Of a DNA stretch of 64,000 nt, positions 1 through 14,500 are shown in pieces (positions within the stretch are counted from its first letter, which is position 1; the number at the start of each line of letters is the position of its first letter). The notes under the pieces were generated by a model. That model ran no database searches, had not been told where the DNA came from, and saw nothing but the letters and a program-made list of their open reading frames with translations. Source of the stretch: Opisthocomus hoazin (lineage: Eukaryota; Chordata; Aves; Opisthocomiformes; Opisthocomidae). A program made the translations under genes and the position numbers. The stretch is taken from positions 25,461,537 through 25,525,536 of the forward strand of contig NC_134428.1 of NCBI RefSeq assembly GCF_030867145.1, in the 5' to 3' direction.

Positions 1-1614
1 CAGGGAGGGGGCACCACACCGGTGCATCCACTCCCCCAGCATAGCCCTAGGAATGCAAACAACTCCCTGCTCAGTTGATGAAACCTGACCTTCTGGTAAA
101 AACTCCTTGCTGTACTTCAGGATGGAATTCACTCTTTCCACACAGTGCTTTACTCCAGGAAATTAAGGTTTTAGTGGTGGCACATAACATCCCCACCAGA
201 CTGTTCCCAGACTGGTATGCGGCGACAGCGACGTCTCCCGTGACACGTCCACCAGGCTCGACGCAGCCACAGTCTACGGCAGAGGCGGTTGCAGAGTGCC
301 TTACCCTCCTACTCGAACTGGCAGCCTGCATTCAGAGTTCAGAGGTAAACTTCCAGTAACTGAGCTGTAAGAAACTCACCTAGTTTACCCCCCAAGGTCT
401 CCCCAGATCACACCAGCAAGCAGCCATGCTAGTCTTTCAAGCAGAGTTTACAAGTACGTACACCCCAGAGGACTCCAGAAGCAGTGTTAAAGCATTACAA
501 AACCTCATTATTTTATTCCAGGTTTCTTTCTAGACCTCTGTAGCATTATTTTGTGCAGCCAATTGATTAACTGAGCAATGGCACCAACACAGCTTAAGGC
601 CAGGTGAAAGCCACTCACGAAGCCGATGCCTTACGCTGCCTCGTGCCCTGCCCGTTGCTGCGTGCTCCAAGGAACAGCGGGTGCAGCTGTGTTCGGGAGA
701 GCAGGGTGCATTTCCTCAACGTCCACTGTGTCACACTGCATGCATTTAACTGCTCTTATTATAACTGAACTCAACTATGCTGTTCGTTCTCAAGGATGAC
801 AGCGAGGATGCGAATGAGAGCGTGCACGCTCTTGCACCCGAGCTGCTAATCCCCGCGGAGACAATCGACTGTGTGTAATGCTGAAGAATGTGCAAGTCCA
901 GAAGATTTTCTGAGAATTTACTTAAGCCCTTCGCAGCCTGCCCTGGATTCAGGTACACTGCTTACAGTTTGAGAGGGAAACATCAAATTCAGTAACATAA
1001 CTAGAATTTTTGGCTGATAACGCTGAGTTTTTAGTTACAGGAGTTTGTTACACTGCTGGTGTAGTGACAGAGGAAAGCGGGTCTGCGCCCGCTAACAGGG
1101 GTCATCTTCCCTGTTAAGAGATGTCTGAACAGCAAACAACTGGGCAGCCACTGGGATTCCAAACTGGGACATCAACAAGAGCAACTAGAATATATGCAAT
1201 GTGTCTTGTCAAGGCCTTTAAAAAATGCAGTTTTATTTTGTAGTTAAGCCTGAGGTCTAGCTTAATAACTTCAATAAAAACTATTATGGAGCATTAAGGA
1301 ATTTATAGTTTAAGTAAATTAATTCAACTAGTTCTATGAAGTTACCTCAATTGGCTGGTTTCCTCTCCCCTTCCTCCCTCTGATTTGCAGAAGTTGTGTG
1401 GCCTGTTCCATCGCACTTCTCTGCACGAGAGAGGCTGCACCCAGAGTTCCTCTCCGCAGTCGGACTCCTTTAACACCAATCTACACGTTAAAGAACAGAC
1501 GCCTCTTCACTCCCAGGGTGCTCCCACCACAGACCTTCACAGCAACGCCTGAGCTGCAAAGCCCAGGGAACAGCAGTGTAACCAGTGTCACTCACAAACT
1601 CGAATAAAGATGCC
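1..1614. other. Intergenic sequence downstream of ARHGAP17
   Basis: No gene recognised. Short open frames on both strands (up to 94 codons) have no resemblance to proteins I know. In human the next gene in this direction is SLC5A11 as I recall; none of its exons is visible here. Confidence 0.5.
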
Positions 1615-2405
1615 TGAAGTTGACAAAAGACAATCTTTAATTTTATAAATGTTCACCCAACTGATGAATCCAAACAGCTGTTTCAAAGTTCTTTCGAAAT
1701 TCAACCGTTTTCAATGAAAGCACAAAACCCACTGCCACAGTTTCAGCCTGAAGCAGTTGCAAGTTTCACATAAACAAAAGCAGGCTTGGTTAATACAAAT
1801 AACTATGAAATAAGTATTAAGTACTGATCATTAAGTAGCCATGAAATGATTAAAGATACAGGAAGTTTCCTTCTACAGTATGACAGTCCTTCAAGGCACT
1901 AGAACACATCCACAGTTTTGACGAGGCGACCGATAACCAGCAGCCGCCACCAGCACTCTGGCGTTTTTTGGTTCATGTTTTAAAAAGAATGCAGCAAATC
2001 AGAGAGGGAATGTCTCTTGCAAGGCATCTCCTTGTAATGTCTAAGAACTAGAAATAAAAGTCTAACCGTGACATTAAAAAGATTATTTCCATAATACATG
2101 CACTTTAAATAACTAATGTTCTGCTGCTTACTCTTTTGGAATTGCTGCTAATACCATCTGTATTAGCAACAATTATGCTTCCTATGCAAGTTTCTGCGGT
2201 AATTAATTCCTTCCATCCAAGGTTTTGAAAACCATTGCTGAGACACAGATCATTAAACTTCTTCTGAATGGCTAGATCGCTTTCTCCGTGATGCACAAGT
2301 CACAACTTACACTGTTTTGCCACATCGTCAAAAGAAGCTTTTCCCTGTGAGGCCTGCGAGTTTTCCCACCTGGAGAGGAACCTTCCAAAAGGCCGAGAGT
2401 TTCCA
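1615..2405 (-). other. ARHGAP17: ARHGAP17 3' untranslated region (probable)
   Basis: AT-rich non-coding sequence following the TAA stop. The left limit is inferred from the ATTAAA signal just upstream (minus strand) of GT-rich sequence, so the length of about 790 bases is an estimate. Longer forms ending at hexamers further left (1232-1237 or near 512) cannot be excluded. Confidence 0.5.
1636..1641 (-). terminator. ARHGAP17: Candidate polyadenylation signal ATTAAA
   Basis: On the minus strand ATTAAA is followed by T-rich and then GT-rich sequence (GAGTTTGTGAGTG at about 1588-1600), a usual arrangement for a cleavage site near 1615. It is the first canonical or common-variant hexamer that I see after the stop codon. 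Confidence 0.45.
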
Positions 2406-2536
2406 TTACAGAGCAGTGCTTTCCGTGTCATTGTCAATATCGAGCACGAGGTGGTTGTGCAGTTCTTTGCTCGCTGTCTCTGTAAGGAGCTCTGAAGAAG
2501 GGGTTTGAAGTGGTTCTTGAATACTGGAACTGGAGT
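2406..2536 (-). CDS. ARHGAP17: ARHGAP17 coding exon 20 (C-terminus and stop)
   Basis: 131 bases. It completes D838 and encodes [20 protein letters not shown] through [14 protein letters not shown] and a TAA stop at 2406-2408. Acceptor TGCAG|A. The [12 protein letters not shown] end is shared with the human protein; the last residues fit a class I PDZ ligand. Confidence 0.97.
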
Positions 2537-5500
2537 CTGCACAAAAAACGAACAGCAAGTTTAGCAGCCTGGACAGCGGCATCTCCCTCACCAGTCTATC
2601 TCTGGAGCATCTCCTTCGGAAGAGCGGCCAAAGGAACGCTCCATGGAGGCTTTTCAGACAGAGGCCTGGCACATACGTGCACGTGCCCACATGGACACCA
2701 ACAGGCTAAGCCAGACTAAAAAGCTTGTGTTTCAGCTGCTTCTCCTACATATCTTTTTTAGTCTTGTACATAATAAAAGAAAAACATTTCTTTCTGAAGA
2801 ATGGAAGACAGCAAGTACATTTTAGTATCGGATTTCTCAGTGCCCCTTAGGAGTGATATGTTACTCCGGACTTTCACCTCAAAACACAATGGTCATTCAG
2901 CAAAAAAATCTGGCTCCTAAATGATCAGCCAGGCAACCTCTGCCTGCGACTCTCAGAAGCAATGGGAACACGTATGGTGTCAAAATGAGGCACTGACACA
3001 AGAAGAAACAATTTCAACCAAACACAGATTAAACCCTTTTCCTGTCTATAACAGGGAACATCACGTTTTTTGCCTCTTCTGAGCTGAATTTTGTTCAAGC
3101 CACAGTATGCAAGAAGGACCTCAAAATGTTGCATTTCTGGTGAATGCACTGGTAGTTAGAAGACCAGAAAAATTGGTAACAGCTCAAAAAACTATAGCTG
3201 AAAATCCTAAGTCAGTATTTTGGAAAGCTAATTGGTAATATAGTACAACATCACTGCAATCCAGCAGCTGTTCCAAATAGAAAATTATTCAGATCACTTA
3301 ATAAAGAATCCAAATGAACACCTTGCTTTTGAACGTAGGTGGCACAGACAGGCATCCTATAAAGACTGTGGCTCATATCTCAAGCATTAAGTCTGAAATT
3401 TAGCCCAGAAGTTATTTTATAAATGTTCCGAGCTCCATGCCATGGAAGAGGTGAAAGCAGCCACAGGCCTCGAGCCAGAGGGCAGCCGCCCCTGCTTCGC
3501 CCTCGGCCAGGCTCCCGCAGCGGGCAGCAGCCTCGCACCCCGGGGTGCTGCTCGCGGCGCGGCCTGACCCCAGCTGGCTTGTCTTGTGCAGGGCACTTCA
3601 GCGTGCTCATCCCTACTGCTGCAGCCTCCCCACAAACGTGACTCCGGGATTTACGGTTTCTGGTGAGCTGTGAACTATAAATTCTCTCCCAAGTCTCGTA
3701 CCACCGCCTTGGGGAGAGCCACACTCTGCTAAGGCCGCTTTTCAGTGGGAAATGGCACAGAACAAGCCATCAGCACTGTCACGACTTGTAAAACACGATC
3801 ATCTGGGGGAAGTTTTTAAACAGCTTTCTCTCCCCACACCTCATTCCCATTTTGGAAGTCCGTGCCCTGGTTACTGGACTGTGCCTTGTGGCACCTACAA
3901 GACGACCACTGTTCAATGTACCTTTGACAGCAATGAAGAAATAATTACCGGAGCTACTTAAAAACCAAACCTTTTCACTTTGGTTCACATTCACGTGTTT
4001 AAAATAAGTCCCCAATCCATGAAACCAAGTTTCATATGTCAGCAGCTCTCCTCTATCCCAACTATACTGTATAACTGTTGTGTCCACAACAGATGCAAGT
4101 TCAAGTACTTCTAAGTCAGCTGATTTAAACTTTAGATCTTTTTAGTCATTTTTACTATTGCTAACAGAAGCAATATTACACAGAATAATAAACTGCAACC
4201 GTGTGAGTTCCCAAATTCTTCGTGCATTTTTACCCTTACTCAAAATGTTCCATGCTGAGCTTGACCACAGAAGAGATGGGCACAGCACCCGAGACGCAGA
4301 GGCACTGCCTTCTCCCAAGTACCCAGCAGTACCTACTGCCACCTCCGAGCTCTCCTTTAAGCACAGGTCAGAAGGTGTACTTCAACTTCAGACGCAGGCA
4401 CGGAGGTTCTCCCTACCATGACCGCATGCTGAAGGATGAATCGGAAAGGGGGGTAACTGGAAATGTGAGGTGACACAGGAAAGGAGTGTTTGTGACAGAG
4501 AATGGTACAGCTACAGCCAATACAACATGAACCCCTGTATCACACCCACGGATTTCTAGATAGGCTCTTCCGTACGTGGAAGAAGTACAATGTGAAACTG
4601 GGCAGTCAAAACACAAACAACTTTACACATTCGAGTCTCCAACACTTTTAGTACGTTAATGCAAGAGCAAGCATCAAACAGCCATTCTTTTTGCATGCCA
4701 CGCTAACGACGATGCAAGCAAGCAGTGTTATTTGTGACAGGTTAGTAGTGGGCATTAGCACACACATGATTATGAATTAGCAACATTTTTGGCCAATCAT
4801 ATGCCTTTTCCTTACCATTGAACTTTCCAATACAGTTCCTACTGAATGCAGGTCAAACATCTAGATTATTTAATAAAATTTTTGATTAGAATATTCTTTT
4901 CTAGGGCTTATGACTTTAATACCATAAATAGAATTTGAGGCATTACTAAAGTCCAGTAGATGGACAAAGGAACCGGCAGTATCCTGCAAACAATTCAGAA
5001 TTCCTGTTCCGATAAGAAGTTTGCTGGCAACTTAATTTTGGCTTCCATTATTCCCATGTCTTCCCTTGCTCCATTCTTTAAGGTTAAAATTAAAACCAGC
5101 TATTTCACATTGTGAATTAGGTAAGTCAGTCTATAATAAATGCTTATCTGTGCACGTGTAAATGTTAGAGCAGATACTCTTATGTAATACGCACCGGTGT
5201 TAATTCACAACAAATATTAACCCTTTAAAAAAGACTGATTCTTTTTTATGATCAATCTGGAAAAGTGGATGATTCTGTAGTGAGTGTACTGCTGCATGTA
5301 AGTCGGAGCATCATCACTTCAGCTGCCCCCCAGGTGCTTTTCTTCGCACAACACACCAGATTTTCTAGGTTCCTTTACCAGTTTTGCTAGAGAATCCTTC
5401 ACCATCAGCTTGCTTTCCCTGGCTTTCCTGCATGGCAGCCTCCGTCCTGTCGTTTACCGTTCACAGTTTACACGGCCAATTTGCGCGGTGTGCACAAGAA

Positions 5501-8500
5501 TGATATTAAGTCTCTCCAGTTTTGACACCGTTTGCTTCAACACTGCTGCTTTCAGCACTTTGTGGTGCTTCCACAGACTACGGGGCAGCTGCGTGCCTGT
5601 GCTCTGCCTCTCACCTCGCCGAGGAGCGGGGTCGGCTCTCCCTTCTCCTCCACGGCCCGTGCACGGCCTCCGCCGTGCCAATCGCTCCCCTGCAGCAGAT
5701 GCTTCCCCCGAGCAACCCCAACTGCCCCGCTAACGAAGCAGCCCCTGCACCAGCCGTGCACCACTGAGAGGGCTTCTCCAGCTACACCGGGGTAAAACAA
5801 ATCCTGCCAGTCTGCTATCATTCAAGCAATTTCAGAAAAATTCCCAAGTGGAAACAAACGTGGTCAACCTATGGAAACACGACTTTGAAATTAAGTCTTT
5901 CCTTAACTCTAACTCCTCAGCACAGCTCCCAGTCTTCACTTCTTTGTAAGTGCTGGGAAGATCCAGACCCCAGCCTTATTTCCAAATTCAGTTTTGAAAT
6001 AAATTGTTCTTATATTTTAAAGATACTGACAAAAAGAACAGAAGTACAATAAGGAAAAGTCTGTTGTTTTAAAAAGGAAAGCTACTTTTTAGTTGCTTAA
6101 GCAGCTAATTTACTGCTAGCTTCTCGATTTTAAGAAAAGTGTACTTCCAGCCTAACTTGGCAATCTGATACTGGTTTCAGTATCTTTCCTGTAAGCAGTC
6201 AAATCTTGAAATAATTCAAGAATGCAGCCTCAACTTTTCCAGCTTGTCATGCAGTTGTTACCTTAAAAAGGCAGCACCTCTAGCCCCCTACAAACGAACA
6301 GTAAGACCATTAACGTGTCGGGTGGCAGCTGGGATCGAACGGACTAGGACTATTAGTGAGGCTGGAGCTGACAGAATGCAAACGTGCCAGAACACAGATG
6401 CTGCTGTGCTGCTGGGTGCTCTTCTGCAAAGAGTTTAGTCACATGAGCATGTATTTTGCCAAGTAAATTCCAAGTAGTTAAAAATAACTGAAAGCCTAAA
6501 GTGAAGCTACATCAAAATGCAACCACAAAATCCCGAACTGAAGGAAAAGCCATGAGCTTCAATCTGTGCCTGCACTGACAAGAACGAACCTGTTTTAAAC
6601 AGATCACTGCTTCACACCTGACTTGTGGACTAGTGGTTCTGGTGACTGTGTGTGAAGCGTTACTCCATTGTAGTTATCCTTATAATTTGTTTTAAGGAAT
6701 AACTTAATGTTCACAGGACTATTACCATTAAGCAGCATAGCTCATAAAACCTCTTACAAACAGAATGATATGTAGTAATGAGATAACAGAATTGACAGAG
6801 CGCACGTATTCCAAAGCGCATATACAAAATAAAGCTACAAATAAAACATGGCTGTGCAGGAGCATTTTAGCTTATATTGCATGTTTCTGGCAGTACAAAC
6901 CTTATTCGCAGTAACCATCCCCACCTGTGAAGGCATCATGGGGTAAAGCTGTTAGGCAACAGAATTTATACTTTGCATTCCAATACATTAGTTCTCATTC
7001 TAGAGAAGCTGCAGTGTCATTGGAAAGTTTTAACCGTTATTAAGCGTAAGTCGATTTAAAAGGATTAGTCCCCTACATTATCACTTCCTTCACAATTTCC
7101 TAAAATAAGCAGAGACTCAGCAGGGAAACATCTCAAGATCTGCCAGTTTTCACTGTCTTCAGCAGCTACATTTTCGTTTTTCTCCCCCAAGACTTAAATT
7201 AACATTATCCCTAACAAACGAGCAACTACGAGCTTCACGAAGTTCCTGTGAAGACAGAAAGCTTCTTTTTACTTCATGCATGTCTCAAAACAGAAAAAGG
7301 CAGCTGCATTTAAAATATGACGATCTATCTAGAAATTGACCTAAGATACAGAGTTACACATGTGAGAACACATATCAGTGACCACTTCTGCCATTTTCTT
7401 ATCTTCTGTATGTGCTGAAACACACTACCCTTGGCTACATCTTCTCCCTCCTACAAATATCTGCTTTTTGGCAACAGATGTATAAGCGTAGTTGAGACTG
7501 CCACGATGCTGAGCCTGGAGAAAGCCCCAGAGAGATGGTTGCTATAATAGTGTTTTACTTCCAAAGAAGGAAAAAAAAATAAAGCAAGCTAACCTACACT
7601 TCCCCCCAACCCCTTCTGCCTCAGGAAGGAAAGCCTTCACTGAAGAAGTGCCCCAAATCCTTGTGCACAGAACAGGGGGGTGAGCGTTTTTACTGGAAGT
7701 GAACAATTCAGTATTTTAACTGTTACTTGTGCTTTTCAGTTCTTCCCCCCAAAATTCACTTACAGCTACAGGCATTATTTTCTCCATTTCCAGTCCCTGA
7801 GGAGACAGCGAATACGAACGAATCCACTCACCTGTTACTATTTTGGAAGACGTTTGCGTGGGATTTGCAATAATACCATCTCCAGCCAGCTGAGAAGGAG
7901 GATGAGGTGGAGGGGGAACACTAGGTCTGTTTCTGGGTTTGGGTACCGGCCGTGGCCTTGGCAGTGTCCCACTCTGAGGTGGAGAGTGAGACCGGGAGCT
8001 TTCTTGGTTAGATGGCTGTGGCGATGGGGAACTAGCATTACGTTTTCCTAGAGGGGGTGTATCGGGCGGTGTTGGAGTCTGCGGAGGAGTGTAGCAGGGC
8101 TGCTCTAGTCCATGCTCGCTGCTGGATGCAGCAGGAGGAGATGCTTGACTGTTTGATTTGGGCTGCAGTGGAGGAGTCGCCTGTGTTGGGGGCTGTGGTG
8201 GTGGATGGCTGGGAGCCTGTATGGGGGAGAGGCTGCTGGAGTATCTCCGAGGTGCGGAAACCTGCGAAGCGGAGGTCTGAGCTGCTCCTTGGTTTGCATG
8301 CTGAGCAGGAGGAGAAGAACTTCTAGCAGGTGGCTTTGGAGAGACAGAAGGTGGCTGCGCAGCTGGGGCAGGACTTTGGCTCGCTGGCTGCGCTGGCGGT
8401 GGGTTGGCTGGCTTGGGAGGGGCTGGCGCAGGCTTCTTAACAGCTGTGAAGACAAGAGGTGAGATTTCACAGCCATGTACTGTGAAACCAAAATGCTGAA

Positions 8501-11500
8501 AGAAAGAAATTAATAGCGCAAAAGAACACTCAAGTACATTATCATAATGAAATGGTGCATTATCAAATAAAAGCAGTATCAACAGCAAGCTACAGAAATG
8601 CGTACCCAGGTTTACTAATCAACAGTCTGTGAGTGATATTGTTCTACAGCGCTGGTAACATTACTACCAGCATTCATGAGAGAGTCCAAAAGTCCAAAGA
8701 TGTAGTTAGCTAGGGCTTAGTGAAATGCAAGCAAATCAAATCATTGTCTGGAATAGAGGAAGAGATACTGATAAAGCTACTTTACAAGCAATGCTGCAGT
8801 ATATAAAGAATTGTAACTTAGTGGCTTGAAAACCACGTGAACAAACCTCTCCTCATCAAATGGGGACTGGGACCTGCTGCGTTCTGCGGCTGATTCACAG
8901 CAAGCTGGTTAGTGCTGCTTGTGGACTGGCTCTGGACGGTGCCTGCATGCCCGCCATTTCTCACGGGTGGAGGAGTAACTGAAGACGTGTTGTCCTTAGA
9001 TTTTGAGGTACTGAAAATTAAAAATCCTAAGTTACAAGATGATTGTGAAACACCTTGCCCACCAGATCGGCTGCACCCGTTGAGGTTTACATTATGAACT
9101 GTGCTATAGTTCTGACCCTCAAACGCTTCAGAAACACTTCTGCACTGGCTGGTATTTACTGACAGACTGAACGGTGCTACAGCTCTTCAAAGTAAAGGCA
9201 AGCAGGCTTTAGGCAAGCCTGTCCAAATGATTAATTACCAAAATTAAATCAGGAACCCAAGCAGTTCTGCAGCATCACAGTGCTTGTCTGAATGCAATAT
9301 TGATACCTGGGAGTACAGTCTCCATGCTAACGCACCCACAGTGCACTTGCAGATCCTTTAAAAACAGACTCCCAGCACAGAAGTTCATACAGAATTACTT
9401 CTCCAGTTTCCTCGTTCAAATACACCTATTGCCCCTGTAGCTGTTCGCTTTTTCAAAATCTTCTGTCACAGTATCACATCCAATTCGCTTGCAGTTATCT
9501 GGTAGACCTAGCTACTAAGGACCAAGCGATGGCAACCTGTGAAGCTCTGTCAGAAAAAACCCACAAAGGACATGAACCCATTTGCTATGTCTAGTATGCA
9601 GGCGAAGGCAGAGGTAGTTCCTCACCGCTGCAGTCCCTGGAGCCTTTGGAAGCTCCCGGGAGGGCACAGGGACTGCGGGAGCAGGGTGTGGAAGGAACTG
9701 AGGTTCTATTCCCTTCGTTGACCGGTTGAAGTCTTCTCTGCACCCTGTGTGGAACTGAGCTTTTACCTGAGACAGAACTTGTTTCAAGGGAGCAACCCCC
9801 GTAAAATCTTTGAGACCAGGACAACTCAGCTCTTCCTGACCTCTGGCTAGGAAGACAACAGAAGTGGTGGGGAAACACAGCACCCAAGTACAAAACCAGT
9901 GAGGTGGTACTGGGCAGTGCCTCCTCTTCTTGCTATGCACCTGCAGTCCTCACTCACTTCTCTGTCCTTGTGGTCCCTTGCAGCACCTTACTCATAGCAA
10001 AAGGACCAACTTCCAATCACTTTTACTGGCACTTTGCAACCTTAATTTCTCCAGATGCTGTTGATAAATTGCAAGTACTTGAGCCCAAGAGCCTGTGCAG
10101 ATTTTAAATGCAGCTTTTAGACACTACTCTCAAAGTTTCATTTTAGCTGCCTCTGCCACAAAAAATATCTGTGGAGGAAATATTAGTCTGCAGGGGACTT
10201 CCAAATGAGAACTTGTTTTTGTAAGAATGTCACCTGAGAACAAAAGCTACATGCAGAACAGTCAACGCTGCATCAAACTCCACAGTGGTGGTGTACCGTA
10301 AGATGCCGTGCGAGAGGTCAATGCTTGGAGAGCACTACAGGCCTTTACGTGTGGCTGCTTGTATCTCCCAGACCACAGAAATACTGAAAGCAAAGTGCTG
10401 CTTTCACCATACAGGAAAGGACAAGTCAAGGCTGCTGCAATTAGTCTTGGAGTCCTTGTATACTAATACTGGGGACGTGATTGCACAGAGTTTCAATAGT
10501 AATTAAGTAGCAAAAAGCCTGTATACACACTCGTCCTAAAGAAACTAATGCTGAAATATGATAAATCAATTTTCAGCTTCCTAGCAAACCAAGTCTGGTC
10601 ATCACTAGCACTTGCTACAGACAAAGAAAAAAAACAGAGACGTATCCAGATAACATGTACAACAAACAACGAACAAGACCAACAGGTTTCTAGTATTGCC
10701 ACTGGTAGGTTCTGTTCTTTCAGCAGCAAACTGATAGTCACGCTGTGCGGACACCTCTAGAGTATAACTCGGAAAGGTCAAGACAGGTCTTTTTAAGTAT
10801 GATTCATCATCAATTTTTTCCCCAGAATTTTCTTATTTTAGGAGATCAATTCTGGAACAGCACGCACAGCAAGAGAGCTCCTGCGCAGTGCTGCTGCTCA
10901 CCCCCAAAAAGGCTTCACACACGACAACGTGCGTTCCAGCTGGAAGAGGTGCCTGCTGAAGCAGATCAGTTGACACATCAGTTTGCTGCGGAAGCCGCCT
11001 GCTAAGCCACTGCCAGCAGAAGCCATGCCTCTTACCTGACGTCCTCATTTCCTTGACTTTGTAACTGTTCTGCTGTGCCAGCAGAGAGAGCAAAACCAGC
11101 ACCCACTGGGCTTGTTTCAGCCACAGAAGCTTGTGAGTGCTGCTCCGCTCCCGACTGAGCCAGCACGCCAGCCTCCGTGGGTGGAAGTGGTGGCTGGAAA
11201 GCTGGGGATGTGTGCTTTCTATTTATAGTGCCACATCTCCGAGGATTCGCTTGGAAGTCCATAACCTTGACACCAAAGCTACAGAAAGAAGAGAGAGTAA
11301 ACACACCACGCCAGCCAACACCAGGTAACTAAAGCAACAGGACAACTGGATGTTACAACCCACAAGGACAAACGCAACCCCTGCTGCTTGGCATGCAAAG
11401 CAGCAACAAGGAAAGCTCCGACTTTCTGCATAGAACACCGTTAATGTTAAGACATGCAACGCTGTTTGGCTCATCCACACAGAGGGGTAAGCTAAACATA

Positions 11501-14500
11501 AGTGGAACAAGCTACTCAGTTACATTTGAAGACAGACATTGATGACAATGAGGTCAAACCACTCAGTAATTTTACATGTAAATACATACATTTCCTTACA
11601 CACCAGAGTATCTCCTCACTGAATATATTTTGCCACATGAATTTTGTTTCCATTGCACACTGAGTTGCAGTACAGATCTCAAAACAGACAAAAAAAGCCA
11701 CTGGATATACACTATGATATGTGTTTAAAGGAGAGCTATGGATGAACAGGCTAAAATTCTAACGGATTTTAGAGTGTGTACAGCACATTCATTCTGGAAT
11801 TTAATTTAATTGTTGTTACATTAAACATGGTGAATCTTGAATTGATTGCCTTCTTTTGTCAGTGCTGATAAATTTGCATGTGGCTGGCCATAGTTAACAT
11901 TCAGGTAACCATTTAACATTTGCATAAACAGCTAAAAACAAAACAGCACATCACTTGAATATTCATGATATGAGTGATAATAAATGAGCGTTACACTACA
12001 TGTTATATGGGAAAACAGCACGCTTTATTTTTATGTTTTAGGATTCTACTGTTTGCTGTGGTATACTGTACCATCATCAACTCAGAAGTCTTATCATGAA
12101 GACACCAGGTAACACCACCTCAGCTTATGGGCTTTGAAAAAGAAGCCATGGAATATCAAAAGTTAGATACTGATAGATGCTACTACATACACTTCTGTTT
12201 CAGTGGATTTTAGACCCCCCCGGTCTGTAATAGGAAAATGGTACTGGAAGCAGTAATTATCTGCTTGTGTTTGTTATCATGCATAGAGTACAACTGGAAG
12301 CAAATACCAGTACGTTACCTTTGAACCTTCCTCAGGCTGCAACAACATAGGGGGAAATAAATCACTGTTGTTACCTGTAGTATTTCTATTAAATTCTCCT
12401 CCCGAGACCAGTACAAGCGTGTCTGATGACAGCCTCCTCAGTAGTCCAGTGCTCAGGAGCGGGCTAATAATCGAAACCTAACCCGAGAATGGAACGTACC
12501 TTTCCTTCTTCAATAAATCCCCTTCCATCACAGTCATACTCAGAGGCCTCTTCCGTTCCAGTGTCCCAGATTCGTATTCGCCCCCAGTGTGTGCCAAGTG
12601 ATTTGAGTTAACAGCAGGAATTGCAACAAATGCCCCAGACACATTGAAATCTTGATCTGAGAGAGACACAGAGAGAATGCATCCCAAGACATACATACAT
12701 CAAATGGTGCCTCACTGCAAAAAGCTACTGGAGGTTTACTGGCATAGGGTTATTGCAAATACAAAATGCTTTTAACTATGGCAAGAATTTACCTCCAGGG
12801 AAGAACCAGTCTGCGTGCTGAATAATTGGCTCAATCACTGCTACCACGTGGACTGAAGTTGCTGCTGCCATTTCAGCAAGGGATCTGCAGAAGAAGTTTG
12901 TAGAACATTTTATACAGAGTTCTATCAAAGTAAGAAAATATAAAAAAACCATATTACCTAAATGGCAAATTCTGCTACGCATGATGTATCAGGACTCCTA
13001 AGTACCACGTAAAGAGCAACGTCACACTTCGATGAAATCTAGGCTATTCAGGAACATTTATAGCATTTTAATGCACTCCTAAAAAGATGCACGCCCAGAA
13101 GGATCTGGCGGCACAGGCTGAGAGAACATCTGAAATACTCTTTAGGCAAACAGTCTGTTGCTGTGAACAGCCTACAGGATTTGAAACAATCTGACCAGAA
13201 ATTCTACAGTTCCATGGAAGTTCTGCTTCACAGCTCTCCCCAAACAACTCACCCTTCGTTCTTCGCCCACAGTAAGTTGGGGCCCAAGACTATTGCGACA
13301 TTGCTGGGTGTCATTTTGTTAACATCACTGTTCTGTGCAAGCTTTGCTAAAAATTTGATTAAATACCTACAAAAAGAAAAGAAATAATTAAACAGCAGGA
13401 ACTAAAAGCATTTCTTGTTGAAAGCAACCAAGTAAAAATTGAGGAACTTGTAAAGACAGCTCCCAACAAACAGAAACAAGATGAACAGCCTTCTTGCCTG
13501 GTGGCTGGCTACTAAGCTTCTACTCATGAATCACAGCAGCTGAACTGGGTAGAGAGGAAAGCACCTCCCACCTTCTCAAAATGGAACTACAGAACTATTG
13601 TATTTTCACAAAAAATGTTTAGACTGAAAATGCCTATTCAACAGCTATTTTTCTACCCTGTAATGGAATTTCCGCACTTCTACAAGTCAGAGTTGGTTTT
13701 GCTCCGATTCATTCCCAAAAGGCAAAAACAAAATGAAAAATAACATGTGTAAGATACATCCAGGTCATTTCTAAGACTGAAAAATACAAGAGCACAGCTG
13801 GTGAAAAAAAGAAAAAAATAAAATCAAAAAACTATTGCCAACAGCATGGCCCTTAAGTAGAAGGGTTCTATGCATCACTATTCCATTACCATCAATAGTG
13901 AAACAACTTAACTGAAAACCTCCACCACCACCAATGCACACCAACTACTAGATAAAACAGGATGTCCTTTTACAAACCTAACTGAATTTGGCCAAGATAA
14001 AAACCTGGATCACAGTTTTGGCTAACCAGCTTTGAAATGTGGCACTCCAGCACCAAAGCAGCTGTGCTGCGAGCCAGCAGATGTTCATGCATACCTGAAA
14101 TTAGCATGATAATGCTTAGGTAGTCGGTTACAAATTCTCCATAACTCCTGTAACTTCTTATCCTGGTCCTGAATACTGAAAGGGAAAAAAAAAAATCCGT
14201 TATGTCTTGTTTTCAAATCAAAAAACTGTTGTTTCTGCAGTGAACAAAGAGAAGACTGTATCATCTCCCATTTACGCCAAATAAAGGCACTGTTTTGCAT
14301 TTGGTAATTCAGCAACCTGCTAGTCAAACCCCCGAATTACCTCTACCTGCAACGAAACAAAACTGCTTCAGCATCAATACTATGCAGCCAATGTCTGAAG
14401 CAGCCCTTCTGTTTATACAGAAAATAGGTATTTCATTGCATTTTTGTGCAACTAGTATTCAGCTAAACAACAAAATTTAAAATAATATGTTACACAAAAT

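Noticed and set aside
8444-8588. Extension of the proline-rich frame upstream of exon 19 to an ATG at 8588
   Set aside because: The CACAG|C acceptor and the RR-AVKKPAP continuity from exon 18 show that these bases are intron.
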